A DNA stretch of 64,000 nt from contig WUJK01000007.1 of assembly GCA_011317545.1 (NCBI GenBank), forward strand, positions 558,001-622,000, written 5' to 3'. The DNA comes from Coniella vitis. Taxonomy: Eukaryota; Ascomycota; Sordariomycetes; Diaporthales; Schizoparmaceae. A program made the position numbers and the translations under genes. The notes under the pieces are model-generated. The model was not told where the DNA came from, ran no database searches, and saw nothing but the letters and a program-made list of their open reading frames with translations. Each line of letters starts with the position of its first letter. Position 1 is the first letter of the stretch. Below are positions 31,324 through 41,899 of this stretch, in pieces.

Positions 31324-33799
31324 TTAGACATTTGGTGAGAGAAGATCATACTTGACACATCTCTCAACCTAGTGTTGGAAAACGCAATACTGTTAGCTTT
31401 CTGACGGTCTTGATATGGTGAGGGGTCGATATAAGGTAGGGGGGATGGAATAAACAGAAAAAGGACAGACTCACATCCTCAAAACTGATTTGCAAGAACC
31501 TCCTCGTCTCCAACCCGACCCAAACCATCAACATTCTGAAATCTCCTCTCTGCGCCATGCCCTTGCCCTGCTGGGCACTCAGTTGCCTCAAAATTGGCAA
31601 ACTACTGCTCAACAGATCCATGTCCGGGTCCAAGTTCCGCCCAATACCCTCCAACAACAAAATACTAATCACAACATTCACAAAGTCTCCCTCCAGCCGC
31701 ACATGGTGACTGCGGACCATCCCCAGCACCTCCTGGAGGATATCCCCAATCTTCACATTGCCTAGCGCCAGGGTGCTGGATTTGACGCCCAAAACGAGGT
31801 GCTGCATTTTCAGCGCAAATACTTCCTTGTCGATGACTGCTTCGGGTTGTCGGCACCGCTCGCACATGAGATGTCCCGCTTTGTACCCGTCGAACTCGGC
31901 GACAGCGCGGAACAGGTCCAGGAAGTTGCGTCGATTCGTCTCGTTGAGCTCTGTCACGAGACCCGTGTCGATAAAGATGAGTTGCGGGCGGTAACCTTCT
32001 GCGTCAAGCTTGGCGAGCTCAGCTGTCCATGCTGCGGGATCCTTCCCATGACGGTAGGGGCGCAGCCGTGCAAGGACCTGCTCGGTGACGTCGTTTTGTG
32101 CAGGCGGGTGCGCTTGGTCTTCGCTGTTATCGTGGTGCGAAGAAGAGTGGCGAAGGGGAAGGTGGACAGGTAAGTCGGGCTTGGCGGCTTCGTAAAAGCG
32201 CACCATAATATTGCCTGGGTGCAGATCCGCATGAACAAAATTGTCAAGCAGAAGCATGCGCAAAAAAGCGTCAAGCCCGCCAGAGGCAATGTCCTGCTGA
32301 AACACGCCGCCGCCGTTCTCCATGAAATCCGCAAGGGGGATACCCTGTGCAAACTCCTCAACGAGGACGTTGCGTGTGGTAAATTCAGTGTAAGGGTAAG
32401 GAAACCATGCTGTAGGCCTGTTTTTGAAATTCTTGCGGAATGTAGCGAGGTTGGCAGCCTCGATGCGCATGTCAAGTTGCAGCTTCATCATTTCGCCAAA
32501 TTGAGTCACTTCGTCAGGCAGCGAAAGCCATTCGATTGTGGGAATGGCGTTGAGGACCGAGGCAAAGAAGCCCATAATGCGCAGATCACGGCGAACGGTG
32601 CGCTCGACGCCTGGATGAAGAACCTTGACGGCTACGTAGGACGATGGAACGCGCTTCGGCGTGCTCTTCAAGACCGTGCCGACATTCTTGGTCATTTTGG
32701 TGACGTTTTGTCGCAAGACACCGTGGGCTTCATGATCCAGCAGGTCAATGTCGTCCGGTACGGCCAGGTTTGGTTTCAATTTGGCCTTGTACACTTGCGC
32801 AATGGCTCCCACGCCGAGCGGGGTCTCGTAGAACTCGTCAAAGATGTCTTCAAAGGGTCGCCCACCAAAAGCGTCTTGTACGATGCGCTTCGTTGCGTGA
32901 ATCGAGTGGGCGGGGGCGTTCGAGTGTAGTTTGGACATGATTTCGCACATTTCACTAGGGAAGATGTCGGAGCGTGAGGCAGCCCATTGGCCCAACTGTT
33001 GATAACTTTGTCAGCTGCATGCCTCGAGGTGCTACATTTGACCAATTTGTGGTTTAGCAGGACATGGAAGACGCCACCTGGGCCATCCATTGAGTGATTC
33101 TATCTTTATGCTCATAGCAACACATACCTTGATAAAGGCCGGGCCAGCCCACTCCATACTCTGAACAAGGAAGTTATACCACCACAGCGTACCGGTCCGT
33201 TCGTTATCGCGATCCTTGTGCCGCTTGCCAACCCAGATCACTGGAACGGCCAGAATGACAGGCACAAAGATGGCGGCCAAGTGCAAAAATCGGACACCCG
33301 TACAGAGCGGCTCCCACACATATGAGCTCCAAAAGAGAACAATCTTGTGCCGTATGCGCGAAAGGCCCCTTTCATTGAGGTCAATCTTTCTCGCGATTTC
33401 TGCGCGTGATGCCTCGAGCATGCGCATCTCGCCCGTTTCAGCCGAACTGTGGCCCCCTTCCTCTTCGTCCTTGTTCTCGGCAAGCTCGACAAAGGCTGCC
33501 GTGGCTAGGGCAGCGCCGCTCGAGGTCGCTACGAGAGGCGTGGGTAGCCGGCGGCGGGCGTCGGGCCGCGAACCGTCCTTGGCTCCCTGGCCGTGCTGCC
33601 ACCGCCATTGCCTCTGCCAATGTGTTTGAGTCTGCTGTGGTCGCGGCTGTTGCCGTGCCTTATGACTGTAGCATGCCTTGGCGGGTTCCCATGGTTTAGG
33701 CAATGGAAATTTTGTAAGAATTCCAGGGCGCTTTGGCAACGCAAAAACGGACAGCAAGCATGAGGGCTGCCCTCGCACAACGGAGGGGAGGGGCCTCAT
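31324..33799 (-). CDS. ADCK2/Cqd1-like mitochondrial ABC1 (UbiB) family atypical kinase
   Basis: Exons on the minus strand 33799-33128, 32995-31475 and 31368-31324 give 745 aa; the last exon encodes only 14 residues (VERCVKYDLLSPNV). UbiB-family proteins of the mitochondrial inner membrane govern coenzyme Q synthesis or distribution. Features: an Arg-rich, acid-poor N-terminus fit for mitochondrial import; a hydrophobic segment (FLHLAAIFVPVILAVPVIWV); the family KxGQ motif (K|LGQ) recreated exactly at the first splice join; GVGAIAQVYKAKL; YVAVKVLHPGVERTVRRDLRI; catalytic HADLHPGNI; and the metal-binding DTG in place of DFG. A His/Ser/Asp-rich insertion separates the last two, as in Cqd1/ADCK2 rather than Coq8. 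The upstream frame is open to 33973 but has no earlier ATG. Confidence 0.88.
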
Positions 33800-35253
33800 G
33801 TTAAGGGATTGCTTGATGGTAGTTGAGGCGACATAGCCAGCATAATTTTGCAGCAAGTTCGTGTTATGGAGAATGAGGAGTTGATTCCTGTGATGTTGTC
33901 GAAGGCGAGAGGAGATACTGCTGATGGTGCCTGGCTTGAAATCTGGTGACGTAGTACTTAGGAATAAGTGCAAAGTGACAGGGGTCGGCTCCGAACCTGG
34001 CTAAAGTTCGGCTAAATCCCGACTTCAACAGCAAGACCCCTGCAAGCACTCTGTGTAAGTGGGAGGAGGAGGACTGGCAATGAAATATTATGTTGGAATA
34101 CAATTGTCACCATGCAGTTTAAAACGGTTCGTAAGGATCGGCAATAAATTTCTCAAGACCAAAGGAACAGGTGTTGTCGATATCCAGTCTTTCTGCTAAT
34201 CTTTGGCTTGCAGAGTGTAGTTATGCTAGCCATTTACCCATCCTACCAGCGGAGGACCACCCGGTAAAGATCTAAAGAATACTCTTTAGAAATGCATAAC
34301 AAGAGCCATTTTTTTTATTTTCCATAAGATACGCAGACAACCTCACTACTATTCCTACCAAAAATTGATTGTATGACTGGGACTCAAGGCGAAATTTCTC
34401 CCGGGGTGGGCTAAGATGCCTGTCGCGTACTATTTCCTGGTCGCGTTTGAGATAATAGCAGCTTCAAAACACAAGACAGTAGTTGCCGGGAAACAGTCCC
34501 GTTCATGGGTGGCACATAACATCTTCAGCTCCAAGTCAACTGGCCCCAGCTCAGCCAATGGGCCAGCTAGTCTTTCTGGCCCTTTCAGTCGCCTTTCATC
34601 ACTTCTCCCAGCATTACCCACTTTCTTTCTCTCCCACTTCTCTTCCCATCCCACACCAGCATCCACGATTCAACAAGCAGTCCATTGCGGTCTTGCCTGA
34701 TTGTTTTCAATTCCTTGATACCTCCAGAGCATTCTTGCGTATCCCTTCAAGCTTCCACATACGTTTGATCTTCTCCCTCCTCTTCTTCTCTTGTTTTCAA
34801 CCACTGGATTTCAACACACCGTACACGCTTCGTTGTTTACTTCACCGCGTGTATATCCAGCAAGCGGCAGCTTACTCTTTCTGTCTCTGCCACCCTTCGA
34901 AACCGACTTCTGTCAATATCTCCTCTGCCTGCATTTTGCACTGTCGAAACCACTTTCGACCCAGCTTTCTGCTTGCCTTGGGCATTGTCAAACCAATTCA
35001 TCTCTTTTGACTTGAATTAAAGCTGTAAGTTGTCCTACTCCACGTGCTTCATGGTCCCCAGTCTCGATGCTGCCAAGGCTTTCGCTGGTGGCGTCTGGCT
35101 CATCTTCTCAAACCCCGCTTCAATCTGCTCAGACCGACCTATACTCTTCCATCTACACCTTGTTTTCAAATCCCACTCCACATTCACACGCCGAATCAAG
35201 ATCCCCTTTCACCCCCAAATTGTCATCAGCCCCGCGGTAATCTTGCATCTCCA
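33800..35253. other. Divergent intergenic region, ADCK2-like gene / two-TM protein
   Basis: The part from 34580 to 35250 is CT-rich and likely the promoter and long 5' UTR of the plus-strand gene. A GTAAGT at 35024 could begin a 5' UTR intron. A plus-strand 175-codon frame (34483-35010) is Phe/Leu/Ser-rich, as expected from a pyrimidine-rich leader, and is not supported as a gene. Confidence 0.4.
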
Positions 35254-36945
35254 ATGGACGAAGCTGACCGAATCATCAGGCCCAAGATGTCAGCGGCTTC
35301 TTCTCCTCCAAAGTCCACCCAGGGCTATAAAATCAAGAACCGGGACAAGATTGACGAGCTCGCCAGGCAGCTTAACATCAGCGGCAATAAGGCCATCAAC
35401 AATTTCCTCCCCATCCCTGACGCAGCCCCCATAGACATTCATAGTGACAAGAACAATTCTTACAAGTGGCGTTTGCTCGACGAAGGCCCCTTTACCTTGA
35501 CTAAGGCCACCAGGGGCATTCAGAATTCAGAGTCTTGCAAGCTCCAGGATGCCATTGAGCCAGGCTCAATTGGCTACAATGAACACATTGTTGAGGTCGA
35601 CCATGGTGAGGGCAAGTACCATGAGGAAAAGCACAAAGCACACCACCAGCACCAGGTTAACGAGCATCACGGCAACCTCAACCACCAGAGCGACATCGCC
35701 GCCCTCGGTGACAAAGGCAAAGCCATCGCCATCAACGAGAATGCAATTGCCGAGCTCAACGGCAATGCCAAGGAGCAGAAGCATGTTGACCAGATCACGA
35801 CCAACATTGCCGTTGCCGGTGAGAACAATGAAGTTGCCATTGTTAACGATGATGTTGCCGCCAGCGTTGGTCCTGCTGAAGAGGTCGCCTCTCGTGCCTC
35901 CACATCCTCGACCCCGCGCCCCTCCTCATTTGAGATCATGGGTTGCCTTCCCCTGGCTCTTCGACAGGCCGGATATGTACACCCTTTTGATCGAACCAAC
36001 GGCCCCATTTACCCCACCCAGGGCGCCGTCGACGGAACGGCCACCACCGATGAGGAGGAATTACAGCCATTGGCCCCCTTCCCGAGCTCCGCCGACGAAC
36101 ACCGTGCTTCTAACGCCAGCAACAGCGATGATAGTGTTCGTGGAGCCCTTCGCTTCGTGCTTCCCCAAGCGCGGGCTACCGTTGCCCCGCCTGCCTACAC
36201 CACTGGCGATGTTACTTGCCACACGGCCAATAGTGGTCGTCGCACCGCTGATGCTCACGAGGGCAACGAGGAGGGCGAAAGTGAGGAGCGCCAGAACGCC
36301 CAGGAGGCCCAGCGCCCCGTCAACGCTGAGCAGGAGGTAGTGCAAAAGAGCAGCCTCAGATGTGACAGCGTACTCATACTTGGTGCCTTTGCCGTTTTGG
36401 CATTTTGCTTTGGTGTCGTGACGATCCTGATTTACATCACCAAGAAATCCACCAAGCCAAATAATGCCTTCGCAACCAAATGGGGCTGGCTTTTGGCCGG
36501 ATGTATCCTCGCCGTGGCCAGCGCTTTGGCAACACTGATTATTATGCTCAATTCCAAGAAGCAAGCACGCTGTGTCATCGCCAGCATCAAGCACTGGTTC
36601 AACCGCCGCGGTGCCCGCCGTGGACTGCGCAACCAAGTCCCTCATCCAGCTCGTGCTAAGGGCTACGAGCTGCAGGAGATGCACCGCGCACAGGTTGTCG
36701 AGGACGAAGAGGCCCGCATTGGATCAGCCCGCTATGCCGTAGCCACAGCTGCTCCTGTACTGACCGTAGCCCCTTCTCCTGCTTTGGTGCGCTCCGCCGA
36801 GGAGCCGGCCAGTGTTGTGTCGCCGGGTCATTATGAGCGTGTTTCGCGTCATGTCAACCTGCCATTGACCTCGGCCAGGCCTCTTCCTCAGCCGCCTGTC
36901 AACCTGAGCACAGCTTCTACTATAACCAAGCGTGAGACAGAGTAG
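35254..36945 (+). CDS. Hypothetical protein with two membrane segments
   Basis: 563 aa, no intron needed. I do not recognise the family. The first ATG in the long frame is at 35254; the frame is open further upstream but without ATG. Residues 1-200 are hydrophilic, with a His/Asn/Glu-rich stretch around 125-150. An APPAYTTGD segment and a Glu-rich patch follow. Two strong membrane segments lie at about 372-394 (VLILGAFAVLAFCFGVVTIL) and 410-432 (WGWLLAGCILAVASALATLI), linked by a short Lys/Asn loop, and then a basic segment (KHWFNRRGARRGLRNQ). A hairpin membrane topology with both long tails on the same side is inferred. No signal peptide or catalytic motif is seen. Confidence 0.75.
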   Translation: MDEADRIIRPKMSAASSPPKSTQGYKIKNRDKIDELARQLNISGNKAINNFLPIPDAAPIDIHSDKNNSYKWRLLDEGPFTLTKATRGIQNSESCKLQDAIEPGSIGYNEHIVEVDHGEGKYHEEKHKAHHQHQVNEHHGNLNHQSDIAALGDKGKAIAINENAIAELNGNAKEQKHVDQITTNIAVAGENNEVAIVNDDVAASVGPAEEVASRASTSSTPRPSSFEIMGCLPLALRQAGYVHPFDRTNGPIYPTQGAVDGTATTDEEELQPLAPFPSSADEHRASNASNSDDSVRGALRFVLPQARATVAPPAYTTGDVTCHTANSGRRTADAHEGNEEGESEERQNAQEAQRPVNAEQEVVQKSSLRCDSVLILGAFAVLAFCFGVVTILIYITKKSTKPNNAFATKWGWLLAGCILAVASALATLIIMLNSKKQARCVIASIKHWFNRRGARRGLRNQVPHPARAKGYELQEMHRAQVVEDEEARIGSARYAVATAAPVLTVAPSPALVRSAEEPASVVSPGHYERVSRHVNLPLTSARPLPQPPVNLSTASTITKRETE

Positions 36946-37578
36946 ATTCTTGTGTGCGGTTGTTTGGGACTTGGTCCATACTTGCCTGGCAAACTTTCAG
37001 TGGACTTTCCTTAGCCAGTGGTACCGTTGCAATTCAACTAGTTGTCTTCTTGATCTTGGGAACGGCCATGAAGTTGGGCTTGGGATTTGCAAAGGATAGG
37101 TCTCAAACACATGGGTTGTGGGGAATATGAGATAATCGGTCGGTCGTGCCAGTAAATGGGATGCATGGAGCATGGAGGATGGTGGATGGTGGGTGATCTG
37201 ATTTTCACTGTGTCGCGTCGTTTCCCGGTAGGCTTTGAATAAGAGCTTGCATATAAGGCGAGTTTAGCACAACTTGTTGCCAGTCTCACCACACCCGCCT
37301 TGAAGTTCGGCGGATAACGAAGGGAATTGATGACTGTCAGGTAATCACTGCCCGCTTGGTCATAGGATTCAACTTTCTGGGTGAGCAGAAAAGTGATGCT
37401 TGGATTAAGGTGGGACAGAATATGGTAGCTAAGGGAAAGGACTTGGGCTTCAAAAAGCGCATATAGCCATGAATTCAGTCTGCATAGACTAGCCTTCACA
37501 GTAACAAGATAGACGAAGATAATAAGTTCATGCAACAAAGGCAACGCGAGTAAGATAGAATCAGGTTGAAAGGGGTAT
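36946..37578. other. Intergenic between convergent two-TM gene and NOP8-like gene
   Basis: It contains both 3' UTRs. A minus-strand 168-codon frame (37544-37038) lacks any family feature and lies where 3' UTRs are expected. Confidence 0.45.
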
Positions 37579-39309
37579 CTAGATGGCTCTGGCTGCTCTG
37601 GCTTTGTTGTCGCGATACCTCTTCTCCTTGGCAGCTAGCTTTCTCCTCTTCTTCCAGGCCCTGTTGAGGTCGCCGCGGTGCTCCCAGAACCATCCTTGGA
37701 AATCTGTGGTGGGATCAGAAGTACGTTTTGGAGTATCCTCATTGTCCTCTTCATCTTCCTCCTGAAGACTGTTTGACCCAAATGGATTATCACCCTTCAA
37801 GGGCCAGAACCTCGCGACCCGACTCGGGTAGGCTGTGTCTGGAGTGGGTGCTGCACTTCTGAGATTCCTCCATTCCATATCTCGCTGGGTATAAGGTGTC
37901 ATGGGTGCATGTGAAGCCTGGCCAGGCACCTCGGGTTGTTCGTCCTCAGAGGCATGGTAATCAATGGCCTCGTCTCCAAGACCCTCTTCTTCATTGTCAT
38001 CTTCTTCATAGCCACCGAAAAAGGAAAAGGGTTCTGCTTCTGTAGTCTCGGTAGTGGTGGCAGCCTGTCCTTCCTTGGGTCGCTTGTACAGAGCTTCAAG
38101 AGGATGAATCTCTGAGGGACCAGATGTCGGGGTGGTCGGTGGTATTCTGATGGTGAGACTTTTGGGAGAGGAAGCAGATTCTGGCACAGCTGAGATGGCC
38201 TCAGCAGGGGCTGCAGCTGGTGGGCTTTGACGAGCATTCGTTGAATCCACATCAAGACTCGGGCCTCTTGCAGGAGGTAGCTCATTTTTATCGGTCTGCT
38301 TGTCCTTTGGGTCAACCTCCTCCTCGCTCTCCTCATCAGATGAGGAACTGTCCTCGCTGCTGCTTGTGTCGTCGTCTAGTGCTCCTGTTGGCTGAATACG
38401 TTGTGTAGTCTCCACTACCATCTTGGGAAATTCTGTTGGCCTGGTGCTCTTAAGTTCTTCCACAATCGTGCCGCTGTCATCAACCCAGCCCTTGCCCTCC
38501 ACAAAAATTGCCTCTCCTTTGTTTGAAGCAGGAGCAACTGCAGAAGATTTGAGAAATGTTGGAAATTTTGTGTTCTTCTCAAACTCATGAACCACAACTT
38601 CTCTCGACTTGTGCTTTTTGGACTTTTTCTCTTGATCCGCAAGGTCCAGCTTGTTAGGGGGCAACTGGGTCTTGACCAAGCACTCTGGCAATCCAGAGTA
38701 GATAGACTCGGGGGCCTTTCTCTTCTTTTTCTTCTCCTTGTCTTTTTTATCCTTTCTGCTATCCTTATCAGCCTTCTTCGACTTGCGCTGCTTCCTTTCT
38801 TCTCGCTGTTCTTTTTCCTTTTGCGCTTGAGCCTCTTCAGGTGTTACTGTCCAGCCGCGTTTGACTTTGCGGCCCTCTTCTAATTCAACACCAGCAATCT
38901 CGTTGCGGTCACGCTTGCGTTTCCTATCCTTCTTTTCCTTCTTGGCAGCCTTGGGTTTCTTGGACGATGGGTCCTCCAAGGCCTCAGGAGACGGTTTTGG
39001 CATATTGTCGGCTCGGGCAAGTTCAATGCGAATCTTGGAGCCTCTTAGAACTGCGCCGTTCAATTTGTTCTTGATCTTGTCGGCGTCGGCGGTCGGTAGC
39101 TCTACGAAGCCGAACGGTCTGTCGGGAAAAGTCTGGATGGTGTGGTATGAGATATGACGGGCGTTGGGGAGCACAGCAGCCGGGATAATGACTTTAAGCA
39201 AAGACGGATCCAAAGGTGCAATATGCAGGCGCGAGTATCCTGGATCGGTGGTTTCGGCAGAGTCTGCAGCAGACTTGCGCGCAGGTGGCTTGGAGGATGT
39301 GGGCTTCAT
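37579..39309 (-). CDS. RRM-containing, lysine-rich nucleolar protein, NOP8-like
   Basis: 576 aa from ATG 39309; the frame is open five codons further but only to a TTG. The N-terminus carries an RRM-like fold (residues ~25-100: SRLHIAPLDPSLL...RPFGFVELPTADADKIKNKL...GSKIRIELARA). Long Lys/Glu-rich stretches follow, with several nuclear or nucleolar localisation-type clusters (KKDRKRKRDR, KKEKKKKRKAPESIYSG). An acidic Ser/Asp tract comes next, then FSFFGGYEEDD and a well-conserved C-terminal block FQGWFWEHRGDLNRAWKKRR. This arrangement matches fungal Nop8/NOL8-type proteins involved in 60S ribosome biogenesis. The lysine-rich composition makes similarity by eye unreliable, so the name is tentative. 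Confidence 0.6.
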   Translation of the reverse strand: MKPTSSKPPARKSAADSAETTDPGYSRLHIAPLDPSLLKVIIPAAVLPNARHISYHTIQTFPDRPFGFVELPTADADKIKNKLNGAVLRGSKIRIELARADNMPKPSPEALEDPSSKKPKAAKKEKKDRKRKRDRNEIAGVELEEGRKVKRGWTVTPEEAQAQKEKEQREERKQRKSKKADKDSRKDKKDKEKKKKRKAPESIYSGLPECLVKTQLPPNKLDLADQEKKSKKHKSREVVVHEFEKNTKFPTFLKSSAVAPASNKGEAIFVEGKGWVDDSGTIVEELKSTRPTEFPKMVVETTQRIQPTGALDDDTSSSEDSSSSDEESEEEVDPKDKQTDKNELPPARGPSLDVDSTNARQSPPAAAPAEAISAVPESASSPKSLTIRIPPTTPTSGPSEIHPLEALYKRPKEGQAATTTETTEAEPFSFFGGYEEDDNEEEGLGDEAIDYHASEDEQPEVPGQASHAPMTPYTQRDMEWRNLRSAAPTPDTAYPSRVARFWPLKGDNPFGSNSLQEEDEEDNEDTPKRTSDPTTDFQGWFWEHRGDLNRAWKKRRKLAAKEKRYRDNKARAARAI

Positions 39310-40225
39310 GCCTTCATATTCCAAATTGAACCAGAGTCAGGCTGACCACTGGCAATAGAATACTCGGACGGGAGTTTATTGTAGCACTTGGGGTTGGGCT
39401 TACTGAGTGCGCAATCAAAAATAGGAAATGGAAAAGAAAGCGATAAATGATAGATGATAGCGATAACGGTGGGCGCTGTGGACCGCCGGTCACCGCCCCA
39501 CCAGACTGTATGCCCCACTTAGAAAAAGAACTGGCCAGTCACATGCTTAGCTTGGTACTATGTATTTATAGGTGCGCTTTGCCTTGCAAGCCCATCGATA
39601 AGGCTGCTCAGCCCTGTGTTGCTTCGGCAGAAGGATGCAGCCCCTCGCGATCTTGTCTGACTAATATTCTCATCTTGGTACTGCAGAGGTCATCGTGCGT
39701 TCCGGCCCTTCCCGTGCAATTGTAGGGCTGAAGGTCAGCAATTGAGCCAGAAATTGATGAGCCAGATCGTCAGTCGAACCAGTATTAATTAAGTCTTGAA
39801 TATCTCGTGTGTTGCGTTTGGCTTGGAGACGAAGGTTTATGAGGGAAAGAGACCAGAATTCAAGGAAGAGCCGGGATTAAATGGAATCTAGTTACATTTT
39901 GCAGCAGAAGGAACGATTTAGTGACATGTGAAACTTTCAGTCATCTCATGGAGATTCGCCCCTGCTATAATCTCTCCATTCGTGTCCAGCACAGATCGTG
40001 TTGCGAATATGTTAGCCTCCAAGTGGCCATTTTGCTTTTGTTGAGCCAATTCCTATACAGTCTTCTGCCTTCGACGCCGTACAACCTATAAGACCTAGAC
40101 ATATCCCCACGCACCTGTTCAATATCCAAAGATCCGACACTGTCCGCGAGTATACAAATTGCTATCACCTTGACGAACGCATTGGTGGATAATCAAGACG
40201 AGTACAAGTCCTACAACAATTGCGA
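39310..40225. other. Divergent intergenic region, NOP8-like / unknown gene
   Basis: About 0.9 kb with the promoters of both genes. No repeat or coding region is supported. Confidence 0.45.
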
Positions 40226-41227
40226 ATGGCATCAGCATGGGTTAATCAGTTCCTCCCTCTAACCTCAAAGAACGCCGTCGATATTTCTCTCAGTGACACA
40301 GACTTGGAGCAAGTAATTGATGCGGCCACAAAGTTCCTCGACAAAGGCAACAGACCCGATGTTTCGCGGAGCTCTACAGATGAGAAAACGTATCTTGTGC
40401 GAGAGAATGATTTGGGAGATCTGGTACTCTTTATTCTCAGGACAATAAAACACATACGCGAGGGATCGTTCGATCTGGACTGTGGTACTGTCGAGTCTTC
40501 AGCGTGTCTATTCAGCCGAGTCCCTGAATTGGTGTCGTGCTCACTTCCTCCAGCGGTAGCAGTCCCGACGGCGACACTTACAGGCTCCCAAGAAGTAACA
40601 ATCACACCGTCAGACCTCTCCAGGCATTGCGACATAGAACAAACCACCCTGTCACCGAACTCCGATCTAAGTACAGAATCTGCTATCTTCATGGACTCGG
40701 CGACGGAAACCAGTGGTGCCCACTCGCACAGCAGTTACCCACAGGATGCAGGAATTCCATATACCATAGACCATCGTGAGGACACATCTAAGAGCCCAGC
40801 GTCTGCATAGCATGGTTCCCTTGAGCTGTATGATGTCGAATCCAACCTACAACGAGCAGCCTTAAGACCGATATTGGAAATGAGCGACGATGAAGACACG
40901 CAAATACACAAAGACGGACATGATGCGCGCTGCGAACCGTCGGTCCTGACCCGGATTCGCCAGAAAAGTATTCAAGCTGGTCCTGTAGTAGGTTCCTTTA
41001 CCAATGGAGCATACCTGAATGCAGATTATCGTCCAAGACGACCATCCAGCGCGAGACGAATCAAAGCAATCCTAGACCGCGAGAGACCGCAACTCAAACC
41101 GAACGCGGCAGTTTTCTCGGCCTTCACTGGTGCACAGAGCGTTCAGAGTGGTGGGTACGCGGAGTCGGGGAGTGTAAATTCCTGTACGTCTCAAGGCCAA
41201 GAGTATGCTGAGTTTGAACTCGGCTGA
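40226..41227 (+). CDS. Hypothetical Ser/Thr-rich protein, in-frame TAG probably intronic
   Basis: From ATG 40226 the frame runs 194 codons to a TAG at 40808-40810, then continues open in the same frame for 138 codons to TGA 41225-41227. A candidate 84-nt intron, 40776-40859 (GTGAGG...GAGCAG), removes the stop and keeps the frame, giving 305 aa (exons 40226-40775 and 40860-41227). Its branch site is weak. The N-terminus (MASAWVNQFLPLTSKNAVD...ILRTIKHIREGSFDLDCG) looks folded, the middle is Ser/Thr-rich, and the second half has an acidic EMSDDEDTQ patch and a basic RPRRPSSARRIKAILDRERP segment. I do not recognise the family. Alternatives are two truncated pieces of a decaying gene, or stop read-through. 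Confidence 0.55.
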
Positions 41228-41899
41228 TAACGTTCCGAGAACGTCTATGATGGTTTAATCTAGTCACCGGGTCCGCGGCTGTGATCCTTCTTCAGAAGCT
41301 CTATACTAATAAATATACTGTAGGCTTTGAGGACGCGCGTCAACATAACTGCGTACAGCATTTGTCACTCACACCGACAGATGTCTAGACGGAGGAAATG
41401 ATTTCGTTGGGTTGGGAAACGCAAACAGCTTGATACCGAAATGGCATGGTTCCGCCCTGGATGAAAATACCAGAGGTTTCGAGGTAGCACATTTCGCTCT
41501 GACAAAGACAAAATATCAACGTGGTCGGCCTTGGTGCTTGATTTGAGTATTTGATAAGCTTGGATAGCAATTGTACCATGTACTTTGTAGAAGCATACTC
41601 AAAGTGTCTGCTGAATACAGGCGGAGGGGAGTGTATGTGGATGTCTCCAATAGGTCTTGAGTGACACCAGAAAAAAAAGGAAATGACCATTTACATTCGC
41701 TCAGAGGAATCCAAAAATACCACAAACGCCAACTTGGTCAGAAAGTCCAATAGCAACCCCAACCAACCCAATTAAATGGAACTTTGAAACCCCTTTCGTA
41801 ATACGAAATGGTTAGAGAGATGTCTTCACAAAGACTGAAGCGCATTAAATGCTATCGGTAATCCTTGAATAATGGTTGTAGAGGGACTTCTTTTTGAAT
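41228..41899. other. Intergenic between convergent unknown gene and CYC3
   Basis: Both 3' UTRs are expected here. No gene or repeat is supported. Confidence 0.45.

Noticed and set aside
34483..35010. 175-codon frame upstream of the two-TM gene
   Set aside because: Phe/Ser/Leu-rich translation of a pyrimidine-rich leader; no family features.
35044..35253. 70-codon upstream extension of the two-TM protein
   Set aside because: The frame is open but begins with GTG and contains no ATG before 35254.
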